A stretch of 48,371 bases of DNA from SZUA-35 sp037969565 (GCA_037969565.1 JBBKXQ010000147.1:1-48371), one strand, 5' to 3'; positions 15,030-23,222 are shown, numbered from the stretch's first letter. Numbers and translations: made by a program. Notes: generated by a model not told the origin, from the sequence alone.

Positions 15030-17132
15030 ATGTCCCGAGTCGAGGAGTTCCCAAATCGTGCATCGGACGGCGACGGCGATCCTGAGTTCCTGATCGACCA
15101 ACAGCAGTTGGTGCGAGCCGATGCCTGTCTCGCCCAGATGAAGCGGCACACCGAACAAGTGCAGGAGATCGCCGCCCGCGCTGTTCGGGACGAAAACACG
15201 GTTGATGCTCGAGTGGCCGAAGCGAAACTGCGACAACGTCGGGCCGCCCTCGAGGCTGGGACGGGTCCGTTGTGCTTCGGTCGGATCGACGAGGAACAAC
15301 ACCGAGTCGGCCAACCGGGAGCGCGTTGGTACGTCGGACGTCGCCACGTGGAGGATGTCGGGAGCGAACCCGTGATCGTCGATTGGCGGGCGCCGGTGTC
15401 CGCCGCCTTCTATCGAGCAACGGCGGTCGATCCGTGTGGCTTGGAACGTCGTCGTCGATTCAGTGTGGACGGCACCGAACTGCAAGCGGTGTTCGACGAG
15501 GATCTCACCGATCCTGATGCCGGTGGGGGCCTTCCCGATCCACTGCTCGCCGACCTCGACCGGTCTCGAAGCGGTCAGATGCGCGACATCATCGCCACCA
15601 TCGCAGCCGAGCAGGACGAGATCATTCGTGCTCCGCGGGAGGAGCTCCTGGTCGTGCAGGGTGGGCCCGGCACAGGCAAAACGGCTGTGGGTCTGCACCG
15701 AGCCGCCTTTCTGCTCTTCCAGCATCGAGACTTCTTCCACGACAACAAAGTGCTGGTTGTCGGACCCAATCCGGTGTTCCTCCGTTATGTCGCCGACGTG
15801 CTGCCTTCGCTTGGTGAGACGTCGGTGATCCAGATGACAATCACCGGTCTGCTCTCGGGTAAGCATCGAATTCGCAGTGTCGACTCCGATGAGCTGATCG
15901 CGCTCAAAGGTGACGCCCGGTTGGCCGCAGTGATTGCCTATTTGATCCGATCGAAGGTCAAGCCGCCATTAGCCGATCTCGAGTTGCGATCTGGCGTGTC
16001 GGTCATTCGATTCACCCCCGACCAGGTTGGTGAGTTCCAGCAGCGGGCACTCGATCGCTCGATCCCGTACAACACCGGGCGCGATGTGTTTCGAACGATT
16101 CTGTTCCAAGAGGCGTGGACCAGCTATTCGGCTCGACGGGGTGCCGATCCCGGAGCCCAGCCTTCGTTCGTTGCCGCCATCCGGAATGATCCCACATTCA
16201 AGAAGGAATTCGACCGAATGTGGCCGATGATGTCGGCCGCCGGAATCGTGCGGGAGCTGCTCGGGTCGGCGGCCAAACGCAAGGTTGCAGCGGCTGGACT
16301 GCTCACCGGCGAAGAGCAGCAGCAGCTCCATCGAAGCAGCGCGAAGAAAGCCTCCGACGAACCCTGGACGGCGGCCGATCTTCCGTTGATCGACGAGGCG
16401 ACGCAGCTGGTGAGTGGGGTGCCGGCGACCTACGGCCACGTGGTGGTCGACGAGGCGCAGGACCATTCGGCGATGGCCCTCCGCATGCTCGGCCGGCGTG
16501 CTCTTGGCCGGTCGATGACGATCTTGGGCGATCTGGCGCAGGCGACGGCGCCCGGAGCAATGTCGTCGTGGGAAGAAGCGGGGGAGCACCTCTCGATCGA
16601 TGGTGGCGTTCGGCAAGCCGAGCTCACCGTCGGATACCGGGTTCCTGCGGCCATTCTCGACGTGGCCAATCGGTTGCTGTCGCGGGCCGCACCTTCGGTC
16701 ACCCCCGCCGTGTCGATCCGCCCCGGCGGCGAGACGCCGCAATGGTTCGATCCGAGCGAAGGCGATGGCTCCGAGCTGGATCGCCTCGTCGCTGCGGTGG
16801 AGGCCGCCCTGGCCGATCTGCCCGAGACCGTACGATCGATCGCCGTGATCGGGGTGGAAGCCGACCTCGACCGTTTGCAGGAAGGTCTTGCCGCTCACGA
16901 CCTCGAACGGATCGGTGTGGGCCGGGTAGGGGGAGCACTGCCCGGTGCCGAGGCGATCGCCCTGCTCGATCCTGATCGGGCAAAAGGTCTCGAGTTCGAC
17001 GCGGTGGTGCTGGTGCGGCCCGAACTGGTCATCGACAGTGAGCACGGACTTCGGCGACTGTATGTGGCGATGACCCGCGCCGTCCAGCACCTCGCCATCG
17101 TGGGCAGCGACCAGTCGATGTTCGCCTCCTGA
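15030..17132 (+). CDS. helD: HelD-family RNA polymerase recycling ATPase
   Basis: The 700-residue protein has the UvrD/Rep-like superfamily 1 ATPase fold with Walker A VQGGPGTGKTAVGLHRA (about 208-224), VVVDEAQD (about 470-477), ILGDLAQAT, VGYR and the C-terminal LYVAMTRAVQHLAIVG. The N-terminal 100 residues are helical and charged, as in the coiled coil with which HelD enters the RNA polymerase secondary channel. HelD proteins release RNA polymerase from stalled complexes; actinobacterial HelR versions also give rifamycin tolerance. Length and motif spacing fit HelD rather than UvrD or PcrA. An 18-bp inverted repeat lies downstream as a likely terminator. Confidence 0.9.
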   Translation: MSRVEEFPNRASDGDGDPEFLIDQQQLVRADACLAQMKRHTEQVQEIAARAVRDENTVDARVAEAKLRQRRAALEAGTGPLCFGRIDEEQHRVGQPGARWYVGRRHVEDVGSEPVIVDWRAPVSAAFYRATAVDPCGLERRRRFSVDGTELQAVFDEDLTDPDAGGGLPDPLLADLDRSRSGQMRDIIATIAAEQDEIIRAPREELLVVQGGPGTGKTAVGLHRAAFLLFQHRDFFHDNKVLVVGPNPVFLRYVADVLPSLGETSVIQMTITGLLSGKHRIRSVDSDELIALKGDARLAAVIAYLIRSKVKPPLADLELRSGVSVIRFTPDQVGEFQQRALDRSIPYNTGRDVFRTILFQEAWTSYSARRGADPGAQPSFVAAIRNDPTFKKEFDRMWPMMSAAGIVRELLGSAAKRKVAAAGLLTGEEQQQLHRSSAKKASDEPWTAADLPLIDEATQLVSGVPATYGHVVVDEAQDHSAMALRMLGRRALGRSMTILGDLAQATAPGAMSSWEEAGEHLSIDGGVRQAELTVGYRVPAAILDVANRLLSRAAPSVTPAVSIRPGGETPQWFDPSEGDGSELDRLVAAVEAALADLPETVRSIAVIGVEADLDRLQEGLAAHDLERIGVGRVGGALPGAEAIALLDPDRAKGLEFDAVVLVRPELVIDSEHGLRRLYVAMTRAVQHLAIVGSDQSMFAS

Positions 17133-17181
17133 CGTTGGCGGTCGACGTCGCGACACGGCGTGTCGGACTCGGCGTTGCCCG

Positions 17182-17227
17182 TTCTGGAGTCGTCTACCGC
17201 CGAAATCGACGGTAGACGACTCCAGAA
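17182..17227. terminator. Perfect 18-bp inverted repeat between convergent genes
   Basis: TTCTGGAGTCGTCTACCG (17182-17199) is exactly complementary to 17210-17227, with a 10-nt loop. It lies 49 bp after the helD stop and 19 bp after the stop of the opposing small gene. No T-run follows on either side. Such a long perfect stem between convergent genes most likely acts as a bidirectional terminator or transcript end-protector. Confidence 0.82.
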
Positions 17228-17246
17228 TCGGACGAAGCTGGTTGAC

Positions 17247-17621
17247 TCAGGGCTCGGCGACGATCCAACCTCGGTGTTGGAGCTCGGCTGCGAGTTGTTG
17301 GTCGGAGAACTTGCCGAGAGCCTTTTCTGCCGTCGATGTCTTCTTGGGGGCGACAACGGGCGTCGGCTCACCGCTGCCAGATTCACCGCTGCCAGCTTCA
17401 CCGCTGCCGGATTCACCGCTGTCGGATTCATCGGCTTGGAGCGTTTCGATGAACTCCGCCGCCTCGTCGCTCGTGAACTTGCCGCCTGCTTGTCGTTGCG
17501 TGAAGCCCATCGGGTAGCGGGCGTCCTTGAAGTCGGCGTGACCCGCTTGCTCGAGCAGCTCGAGAAGTTCGGCCAGCTGATTGCGTGATGCGGGGGGACC
17601 CGATGCTTGTCCAAAAGCCAT
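17247..17621 (-). CDS. Small hypothetical protein with Gly-Ser-Glu repeat linker
   Basis: Starting at ATG 17619-17621 the protein has 124 residues. A helical N-terminal part (about 1-62, with ARYPMGFTQRQAGGKFTSDEAAEFIETLQ in its second half) and a short C-terminal part (KALGKFSDQQLAAELQHRGW) are separated by a linker of repeated SGSGE-like units. The linker DNA is a 15-bp repeat. A longer frame runs upstream but overlaps parE and lacks coding character there. It lies 86 bp after parE on the same strand and may be cotranscribed with the topoisomerase genes. I do not recognise a family or function. Confidence 0.72.
   Translation of the reverse strand: MAFGQASGPPASRNQLAELLELLEQAGHADFKDARYPMGFTQRQAGGKFTSDEAAEFIETLQADESDSGESGSGEAGSGESGSGEPTPVVAPKKTSTAEKALGKFSDQQLAAELQHRGWIVAEP
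17366..17430. repeat. 15-bp coding repeat encoding the Gly-Ser-Glu linker
   Basis: About four units related to TTCACCGCTGCCAGA occur in tandem. They remain in frame and encode the SGSGE-type linker of the small protein on the minus strand. The period of 15 bp preserves the reading frame, unlike the 14-bp arrays in 3' flanks. Confidence 0.75.
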
Positions 17622-17707
17622 GATTCGAACCTGCCAACTGGTGACCAGTCGGCGCCTTTCCGGTTGGGGTTGGCGTCGATCGCTGTGTAGGCGTCGAGCC
17701 CGAGTGC

Positions 17708-19735
17708 TCAGATGTCGAGTAGTTCGGAGTCGATGAGACTCGAGTTGTCGATGATGTAGTCCTTGCGAGTGGCCACGTCGTTGCCCATGAGTACTTCGAA
17801 CAGCTTTGCCGCTTCGACGATCTGCTCGGCGTCGGCCATCGTCATCCGTTTGAGCACACGGGTGGACGGGTCGAGTGTGGTGTCGCGAAGCTCGTCGACG
17901 TTCATCTCGCCGAGACCCTTGAACCGCTGCCACCGCTTGTCGTCGGCGAGGCCCAGATCGGCATGCAGCTTTTCCCGCTCATCGTCGCTGTAGGCGTAGA
18001 TCTGTTCGCCCCGATGTTTCACCGAGAAGAGCGGCGGTTGGGCGGCATAGACCATGCCGGCCTCGAGCAGCGGACGCATGTGGTGATACAGAAGCGTGAG
18101 CAACAAGCAGCGGATGTGGCTGCCGTCGACATCGGCATCGCACAAGATGATGATGCGTCCGTAGCGGCAATTGGCGAGGTTGAAATCTTTGCCCGAACCG
18201 GCACCGATCGAGGTGATGAGCGCCTGAGCTTCGACGTTGTCGACCACCTGTTTCAGGCTGGCCTTACCGGCATTGACGACCTTGCCCCGCAATGGAAGCA
18301 CGGCCATGATCTCGGAGTTCCGACCTTGTTTGGCGGGGCCCGCAGCCGAGTTTCCTTCGACGATCAACAGTTCGCTGTCGGGGCCATGCAGCCGACAGTC
18401 GGCCAGCTTGTCTGGCATGCCGTTGGACGACAGACTCGAGGCCTTCCGTCGGGCGTCGAGATGCTGCTTCGACAGCACCCGGTTGAGGATGGCTTGCGCC
18501 ATCTTCTCTCGCAGCGCGTTGACCTGGACCTTCTTGCCGCCGCCGTCGATCCAGTTGGCAAGACCGGCACGTACAGCTTCGTTGACCAACTTCTGGATGG
18601 CCGGCGTACCGAGCTCTTGTTTGGTCTGCCCTTTGAATTGCGGCTCGGCGAAGGTGACCTTCACCGCAGCCACGAGGCCTTCCTGCACATCGGTGGGCAG
18701 GGCTTTGTCGTTGCCCCCCTTGACCAACTTCTTCAGCTTCTTGATGTCGGCGAGGAGAACTTCGTTGGCGACCCTGGTGAGCGCACGCTCGAAGCCCTGC
18801 ACATGGGTGCCGCCATCGGAGGTGGGAATCGTGTTGACGAAACTCACGATGGTGGATTCGTAGCCCTTCACCCACCGGCAGGCGATGTCGATGGTGCAGG
18901 GACGAAGCACCATGGACATCTTGCCGTCGACCGGGACGCGTTCTTCGAATGAGGCCTCGTCGTGGATCTGCACGATGTCGGTGATGTTCTCGCCGATCGA
19001 CAGGTAATCGACGTAGTCGGCGAGGCCCCCGGCAGCAACGAACTCCTCGGGTTCACGTCCCTGTCCGCGCTTGTCGGAGAGTTTGATGTGGAGTCCGGGC
19101 ACGAGGAAACAAACTCGGGCCACGTGATCTCGAATGCGGTCGTATTCGACGCGCGACTCGGAATCGAAGATCTCGAGATCGGGCCAGTAACGAACCCGGG
19201 TTCCGGTTCTCGAGACCGGAACCTGCTTGATCTTGGCGAGCTGCGATCCGGGCTTGAACGTGCCGGACTTGAGATAGTTGCCGGGAACGCGTTCGTTGAA
19301 GCACAAACGCCAGGTTGCTCCGTCACGATCGACCTCGGCGACGACCTTCGACGCCAGCGCGTTCACCACCGAAGCACCGACACCGTGCAGGCCACCCGAC
19401 GCGCTGTAGGCGCCAGAGCCGAACTTGCCGCCGGCATGGAGTTCGGTGAACACCACCTCCAGCGCCGTACGCCCATCGGGCTTCTTGTCGATCGGAATGC
19501 CTCGGCCGTCGTCGGACACCTCCACCGAGCCATCCCGGTGCAGCGTGACGTCGATGTGGGAGGCGAAACCCGCCGCCGCTTCATCGACGGAGTTGTCGAT
19601 GATCTCCCACACGAGGTGATGGAGACCATCGTTGCCGGTGCCACCGATGTACATGCCGGGGCGTTTTCGAACCGCCTCGAGCCCCTTGAGGACCTGAATT
19701 TTCGACGCGTCGTAATTTGAAGAATGTTTGGCCAT
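17708..19735 (-). CDS. parE: Topoisomerase IV subunit B (type IIA topoisomerase ATPase)
   Basis: The 675-residue protein has the GHKL ATPase (EIIDNSVDEAAAG, DDGRGIP, GGLHGVGASVVNAL), a transducer domain, and a TOPRIM domain with metal residues Glu460 (VEGN) and Asp533/535/537 (CDADVDGSH). It decatenates DNA together with ParC. The TOPRIM motif reads EGNSAAG instead of EGDSAGG, so Asn462 replaces the normally conserved Asp. In E. coli GyrB the same change (D426N) is a known quinolone-resistance mutation. LPLRGK has Arg at the E. coli Lys447 position. The gene starts 5 bp after the parC stop, forming a two-gene operon. Confidence 0.93.
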   Translation of the reverse strand: MAKHSSNYDASKIQVLKGLEAVRKRPGMYIGGTGNDGLHHLVWEIIDNSVDEAAAGFASHIDVTLHRDGSVEVSDDGRGIPIDKKPDGRTALEVVFTELHAGGKFGSGAYSASGGLHGVGASVVNALASKVVAEVDRDGATWRLCFNERVPGNYLKSGTFKPGSQLAKIKQVPVSRTGTRVRYWPDLEIFDSESRVEYDRIRDHVARVCFLVPGLHIKLSDKRGQGREPEEFVAAGGLADYVDYLSIGENITDIVQIHDEASFEERVPVDGKMSMVLRPCTIDIACRWVKGYESTIVSFVNTIPTSDGGTHVQGFERALTRVANEVLLADIKKLKKLVKGGNDKALPTDVQEGLVAAVKVTFAEPQFKGQTKQELGTPAIQKLVNEAVRAGLANWIDGGGKKVQVNALREKMAQAILNRVLSKQHLDARRKASSLSSNGMPDKLADCRLHGPDSELLIVEGNSAAGPAKQGRNSEIMAVLPLRGKVVNAGKASLKQVVDNVEAQALITSIGAGSGKDFNLANCRYGRIIILCDADVDGSHIRCLLLTLLYHHMRPLLEAGMVYAAQPPLFSVKHRGEQIYAYSDDEREKLHADLGLADDKRWQRFKGLGEMNVDELRDTTLDPSTRVLKRMTMADAEQIVEAAKLFEVLMGNDVATRKDYIIDNSSLIDSELLDI

Positions 19736-19740
19736 GGGTG

Positions 19741-22155
19741 CTACCAGCGAAGGGTGCCGATGGACAGGATCCGTCGGGTGGAGGACGAACTGTTGCCGTC
19801 GCGGCGAGTGGGGCGAACGGCAACCGGATCAGGAATGTTGTCGGGTTTGGTCGGTGCGTCGGTCTGGCCGACAATCGCGACGATTCGTTCGGGAAGGCCG
19901 ATCCAGCCGTAGTCGATGCGTTGCTCGTCCTTGAACTTCGTGAGCCGCACGCCGCCGGCGCCCCGACCCTTCACCGGAATCTCGTCGGCCGTGGTGGACT
20001 TGACGGTGCCGATGTCGGTGACCGTGATCACCACCGAACCCTCGGCCACGGGGCCCGCAGCGATCACCTTTGCGTTGCCCTTCAGGCTCATGCCGGCCAC
20101 ACCCTTGGCTGATGCCCCTTGCACACTGATGCCCGCAGCCGGCGTACGGAGGGCCTGCCCATCCGACGCGATCAGCACGATGTCGTCGGTTTCGTTGATG
20201 AGGCGGGCCGACACGATCCGATCTCGATCGGCGAGATTCATCACGGGCCGTCCGTGGTTCACGCCGGCGAGTACCGATCGTTCGATGCGCTTGACGAATC
20301 CCGATGCGGTGACGGCGAGGAGGTGCTCGTCACCGTCGCTCGAAACGATCGTGAGTATGGATTCACCCCGATCGGCCACGAAGACGTCGGCCGCCTCGCG
20401 GCCCCGGCTACGGCCACCCACCTCGGGAAGGTCGATGGCCCGCGCCTTGAGCAGGCGCCCGGTGCTGGTGATCGCCAGCACCTCGGACTTCAGCGTGCCG
20501 ACCATCACCGATTCGATCACGTCGTGGCGACTCGGGCTGTAGGCCCGTGAGGTTCCGAGAGGCTCCCGTCCGACGATTCCCGACGCCGAAAGGCTCACGA
20601 GACAAGGGTCGTCGGGCATTTCGTCGACCAGGTCGACCTGGGCTTCGCTGAAGGTCTTGATCTCGTCAGGGGCGACGATCCGGGTGCGGCGCGGAGCTCC
20701 GTATTTCTCGACGAGTTCGCCCAGCTCTCGGATCACGATGGTGCGCTGCCGCTGCTCGGAACCGAGGATCTTCTGCAGATCGTCGATCTCGCTCAACAGC
20801 GTGGTGCGCTCCTCGATCAATTCGTCGTAGGCCAGCGCGGTGAGTCGACGGAGCCGTAGCTCGAGAATCGCCTCGGCCTGGTCGTGGGTGAGGCTCAGCT
20901 GCTCCATCAGGCCGGCTCGGGCCGTGGCACCGTCGGCCGCGTTTCTGATGATCGACACCACGAGATCGATGTTGTCGATTGCGATGATGTAGCCATCGAC
21001 TTTGTGTAATCGCTCCTGCCGCTGACGAAGGCGATACTCCGACCGCTTCACCACCATGTCGAGACGATGGGTGATGTAGTGCTGACACAGGTCGTATAAC
21101 CCGAGCGTTGTGGGCACGCCGTCGACGAGGGCGACATTGTTGATGCCGAACGTCTCCTCGAGCGGTGTCAGTCGGTAGAGCTGCTGCAGCAGTAGCTCTG
21201 GGTTGACGCCCGTCTTGCATTCGATGACCAGGCGCAAGCCCGACGTGTGGTCGCTGAGATTCTTGAGATCGGCGATGCCGGTGACCTTGCCGCCCTGGAC
21301 CAGTTCCTTGATCTTCGCCACGACCCGCTCGACACCGATCATGTACGGCAGTTCGGTGACGACGATCCCCTTCCGGGAGCGCGTGATGTCGACCACCTCG
21401 GCGGTGGCCCGAATTCGAACCGAGCCCCGGCCAGTTTCGTAGGCCTCTTGTATCCCGTCGTCGATCATGATGCCGCCGGTTGCGAAATCGGGACCGGGTA
21501 GGACGGCCCGAAGCTCATCGACGGTTGGTTTGGGCCGACGCTGGGACATCACCAACTTGATGGCTTCGTACACCTCGACCAGGTTGTGCGACGGCATGTT
21601 GGTGGCCATGCCAACCGCAATCCCGGTGGTGCCGTTGACCAGAAGGTTGGGCAGGAGCGCCGGCAGGAAGGTGGGCTCGATGTTCTCACCGTCGTAGGTG
21701 GGTTTGAACTCCACCGTCTCCTCGGCGATCTCGGCTAGGAGGTCGATGGCGGCATCACTGAGGCGGGCCTCGGTGTAACGCATCGCGGCCGGCGGATCGT
21801 CGAGACTGCCGAAGTTGCCCTGGGGGTGGATCAGCGGAATCGTTCGGGCGAAGTCTTGACCGAGCCGAACCAACGTGTCGTAGATCGCTCCGTCGCCGTG
21901 CGGGTGGTACTTGCCCATGACCTCACCCACCACACCGGCACATTTCCGGTGGGAACGGTCGGGAAACAAGCGCATTTCCCGCATGGCGAAGAGGATGCGT
22001 CGCTGGACGGGTTTCAGGCCGTCGCGCACATCGGGAATCGCCCGGGAGGTGATGACCGAAAGCGAATAGGCGAGAAAGGACTCGCCAAGTTCTTCGGATA
22101 CCGGTACGTCAATGACTTCCCGGGCAAAAGGCAGCAATTCACCTTGTGAAGCCAT
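19741..22155 (-). CDS. parC: Topoisomerase IV subunit A (DNA cleavage subunit)
   Basis: This 804-residue type IIA topoisomerase A subunit has the winged-helix cleavage domain with catalytic Tyr127 in AAMRYTEARLS, a coiled-coil arm and a C-terminal beta-propeller. No canonical GyrA box (QRRGGKG) is seen in the propeller; the nearest stretch is EVGGRSRGR. This, plus the ParE partner, favours topoisomerase IV over gyrase. In the quinolone-determining helix the sequence is HPHGDGAIYD: Gly89 occupies the usual Ser/Ala position (E. coli GyrA Ser83), while Asp93 (Asp87) is kept. A LexA-box-like site lies 111 bp upstream and a GC hairpin lies in the leader. Confidence 0.92.
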   Translation of the reverse strand: MASQGELLPFAREVIDVPVSEELGESFLAYSLSVITSRAIPDVRDGLKPVQRRILFAMREMRLFPDRSHRKCAGVVGEVMGKYHPHGDGAIYDTLVRLGQDFARTIPLIHPQGNFGSLDDPPAAMRYTEARLSDAAIDLLAEIAEETVEFKPTYDGENIEPTFLPALLPNLLVNGTTGIAVGMATNMPSHNLVEVYEAIKLVMSQRRPKPTVDELRAVLPGPDFATGGIMIDDGIQEAYETGRGSVRIRATAEVVDITRSRKGIVVTELPYMIGVERVVAKIKELVQGGKVTGIADLKNLSDHTSGLRLVIECKTGVNPELLLQQLYRLTPLEETFGINNVALVDGVPTTLGLYDLCQHYITHRLDMVVKRSEYRLRQRQERLHKVDGYIIAIDNIDLVVSIIRNAADGATARAGLMEQLSLTHDQAEAILELRLRRLTALAYDELIEERTTLLSEIDDLQKILGSEQRQRTIVIRELGELVEKYGAPRRTRIVAPDEIKTFSEAQVDLVDEMPDDPCLVSLSASGIVGREPLGTSRAYSPSRHDVIESVMVGTLKSEVLAITSTGRLLKARAIDLPEVGGRSRGREAADVFVADRGESILTIVSSDGDEHLLAVTASGFVKRIERSVLAGVNHGRPVMNLADRDRIVSARLINETDDIVLIASDGQALRTPAAGISVQGASAKGVAGMSLKGNAKVIAAGPVAEGSVVITVTDIGTVKSTTADEIPVKGRGAGGVRLTKFKDEQRIDYGWIGLPERIVAIVGQTDAPTKPDNIPDPVAVRPTRRDGNSSSSTRRILSIGTLRW

Positions 22156-22217
22156 GTTGCTCTTTCTGGGTCACGATTCGCGTTCAGCCTGTTTCTCGTC
22201 GCTGTTCCACCACTGGC

Positions 22218-22232
22218 CGGGGGCAACCCCCG
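22218..22232 (-). promoter_or_regulatory. GC-rich hairpin in the parC leader
   Basis: CGGGGG-CAA-CCCCCG forms a 6-bp GC stem with a 3-nt loop, about 63 bp upstream of the parC start. It would be in the transcript if transcription starts near the LexA-like site. It could slow RNA polymerase or shape the leader; no T-run follows. Confidence 0.4.
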
Positions 22233-22265
22233 ATCGAGGCAACACTGTAGCGAGCGAACCAGGTC

Positions 22266-22279
22266 CGAACGTCTGTTCG
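22266..22279. promoter_or_regulatory. LexA/SOS-box-like site upstream of parC
   Basis: CGAAC-GTCT-GTTCG matches the actinobacterial/Bacillus LexA core CGAAC-N4-GTTCG exactly. It lies 111 bp upstream of the parC start in the only sizeable gap before the topoisomerase IV operon. A TTGACT is found upstream and a TACAGT downstream on the minus strand, but they are too far apart to be one promoter, so the promoter itself is not defined. Occurrence by chance of the ten fixed bases in a window of this size is unlikely but possible. Confidence 0.6.
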
Positions 22280-22331
22280 CAGAATGGTCAGTCAACGCTG
22301 ATCAGTCGACACATGATCGGTTTGGCGCCAC

Positions 22332-22401
22332 CGATTCTGTGCGATCGATTCTGTGCGATCGATTCTGTGCGATCGATTCTGTGCGATCGATTCAGTGCGA
22401 T
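22332..22401. repeat. 14-bp tandem repeat, five units, overlapping a stop codon
   Basis: Four identical CGATTCTGTGCGAT units (22332-22387) are followed by CGATTCAGTGCGAT (22388-22401). The last unit holds the TGA stop (22392-22394) of the B12-sensor gene on the minus strand; one base change in the other units removes the stop. The array then extends into the gap upstream of parC. Unit junctions create CGATCG palindromes. Confidence 0.95.
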
Positions 22402-23222
22402 TCGTTGAGAGCGTTGAACAGACCGAGGGCCATCTCGGCATCCGGAGCGAAATGGTCGGCCCCCAGCGTCACCGCATCGTCGTGATCACGGATCGAGCTA
22501 CCTCCGACGACCACCGGGATGTCGGGCGCGAGCGCACGAAGGGCCGAGATGGTCGAGGTCACCATTTCACGGCTTTCGTCGATGTTGGCTGAGATGCCGA
22601 CGGCCAGAATCTCCTCCTCGAGACCGAGTGCCTCGACGAACGACTCGATCGGGGTGTTCCCGCCCAGATCGATCACGGCGAATCCCTCTCCCCGCAGAAG
22701 GTCGGCGAGGATGGCCGTGGTGAGTGCGTGGGGGTCACCGGCGGCGACTCCGAGCACGATCGTTGCCCGTGAGCGTCCACGTCGCCGGAATCTCGGTCCG
22801 AGGCGAGCCGTGAGTCGATTGGCCACCACCGTGGCCCGATGCTCATCGAGCACCGAGATCTCTCCTCGGTTCCAGCGTTCACCGATCGAGTGCATGGCGG
22901 GGATGATGAATCGAAGATGGATCTCAGCCGGTTCTGCACCGGACGCCAGGGTCTGTTCGACGATCGACCAGGCACCCGGCTCGTCAGCGGCGAGCAAGCG
23001 GGCTTCCAGTTGGCCTGCTGATCCTCGGCGGCTGCCGTCTCGGGTACCGGGGTCGGAGCCCACGGTGAATGTTTCGACGTCGGCGCGGTCGACGAACCAT
23101 TGACCGGCCCGCTTCACCGCCGCCAGTTTGCCGGTGCGGACATATCGATACACCGTCATGTAATGGACACCCAAGCGTTCGGCAGCATCGCTCAGGCTGA
23201 TCTGGCCTTCCTGGGTGGTCAC
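22392..23222 (-). CDS. CarH-like cobalamin-binding transcription regulator
   Basis: The 276-residue protein has an excisionase/HTH_17-type DNA-binding domain (about 8-52, AERLGVHYMTVYRYVRTGKL), a helical cap domain (75-145) and a B12-binding Rossmann domain (152-276). The cap contains W117-x9-E127-H128, the Wx9EH signature of CarH adenosylcobalamin photoreceptors. The cobalt-ligand motif is D163-P-H165, but the usual Gly of DxHxxG is Thr168. In Thermus CarH the residue after the Trp is His132, the light-state ligand; here it is Asn118. A light- or B12-dependent repressor role is inferred. No carotenoid or photolyase gene is adjacent; parC is downstream on the same strand. Confidence 0.88.
   Translation of the reverse strand: MTTQEGQISLSDAAERLGVHYMTVYRYVRTGKLAAVKRAGQWFVDRADVETFTVGSDPGTRDGSRRGSAGQLEARLLAADEPGAWSIVEQTLASGAEPAEIHLRFIIPAMHSIGERWNRGEISVLDEHRATVVANRLTARLGPRFRRRGRSRATIVLGVAAGDPHALTTAILADLLRGEGFAVIDLGGNTPIESFVEALGLEEEILAVGISANIDESREMVTSTISALRALAPDIPVVVGGSSIRDHDDAVTLGADHFAPDAEMALGLFNALNESH

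Noticed and set aside
17610..17650. GGTTCGAATC on the minus strand, resembling a tRNA T-loop
   Set aside because: The flanking bases do not form a T-stem, and the site coincides with the start codon of a small protein gene.
19741..22155. Calling the parC/parE pair gyrA/gyrB
   Set aside because: The A subunit has no canonical GyrA box, gene order is A then B, and the TOPRIM sequence is unlike typical GyrB. Topoisomerase IV fits better, although gyrase cannot be wholly excluded without genome context.
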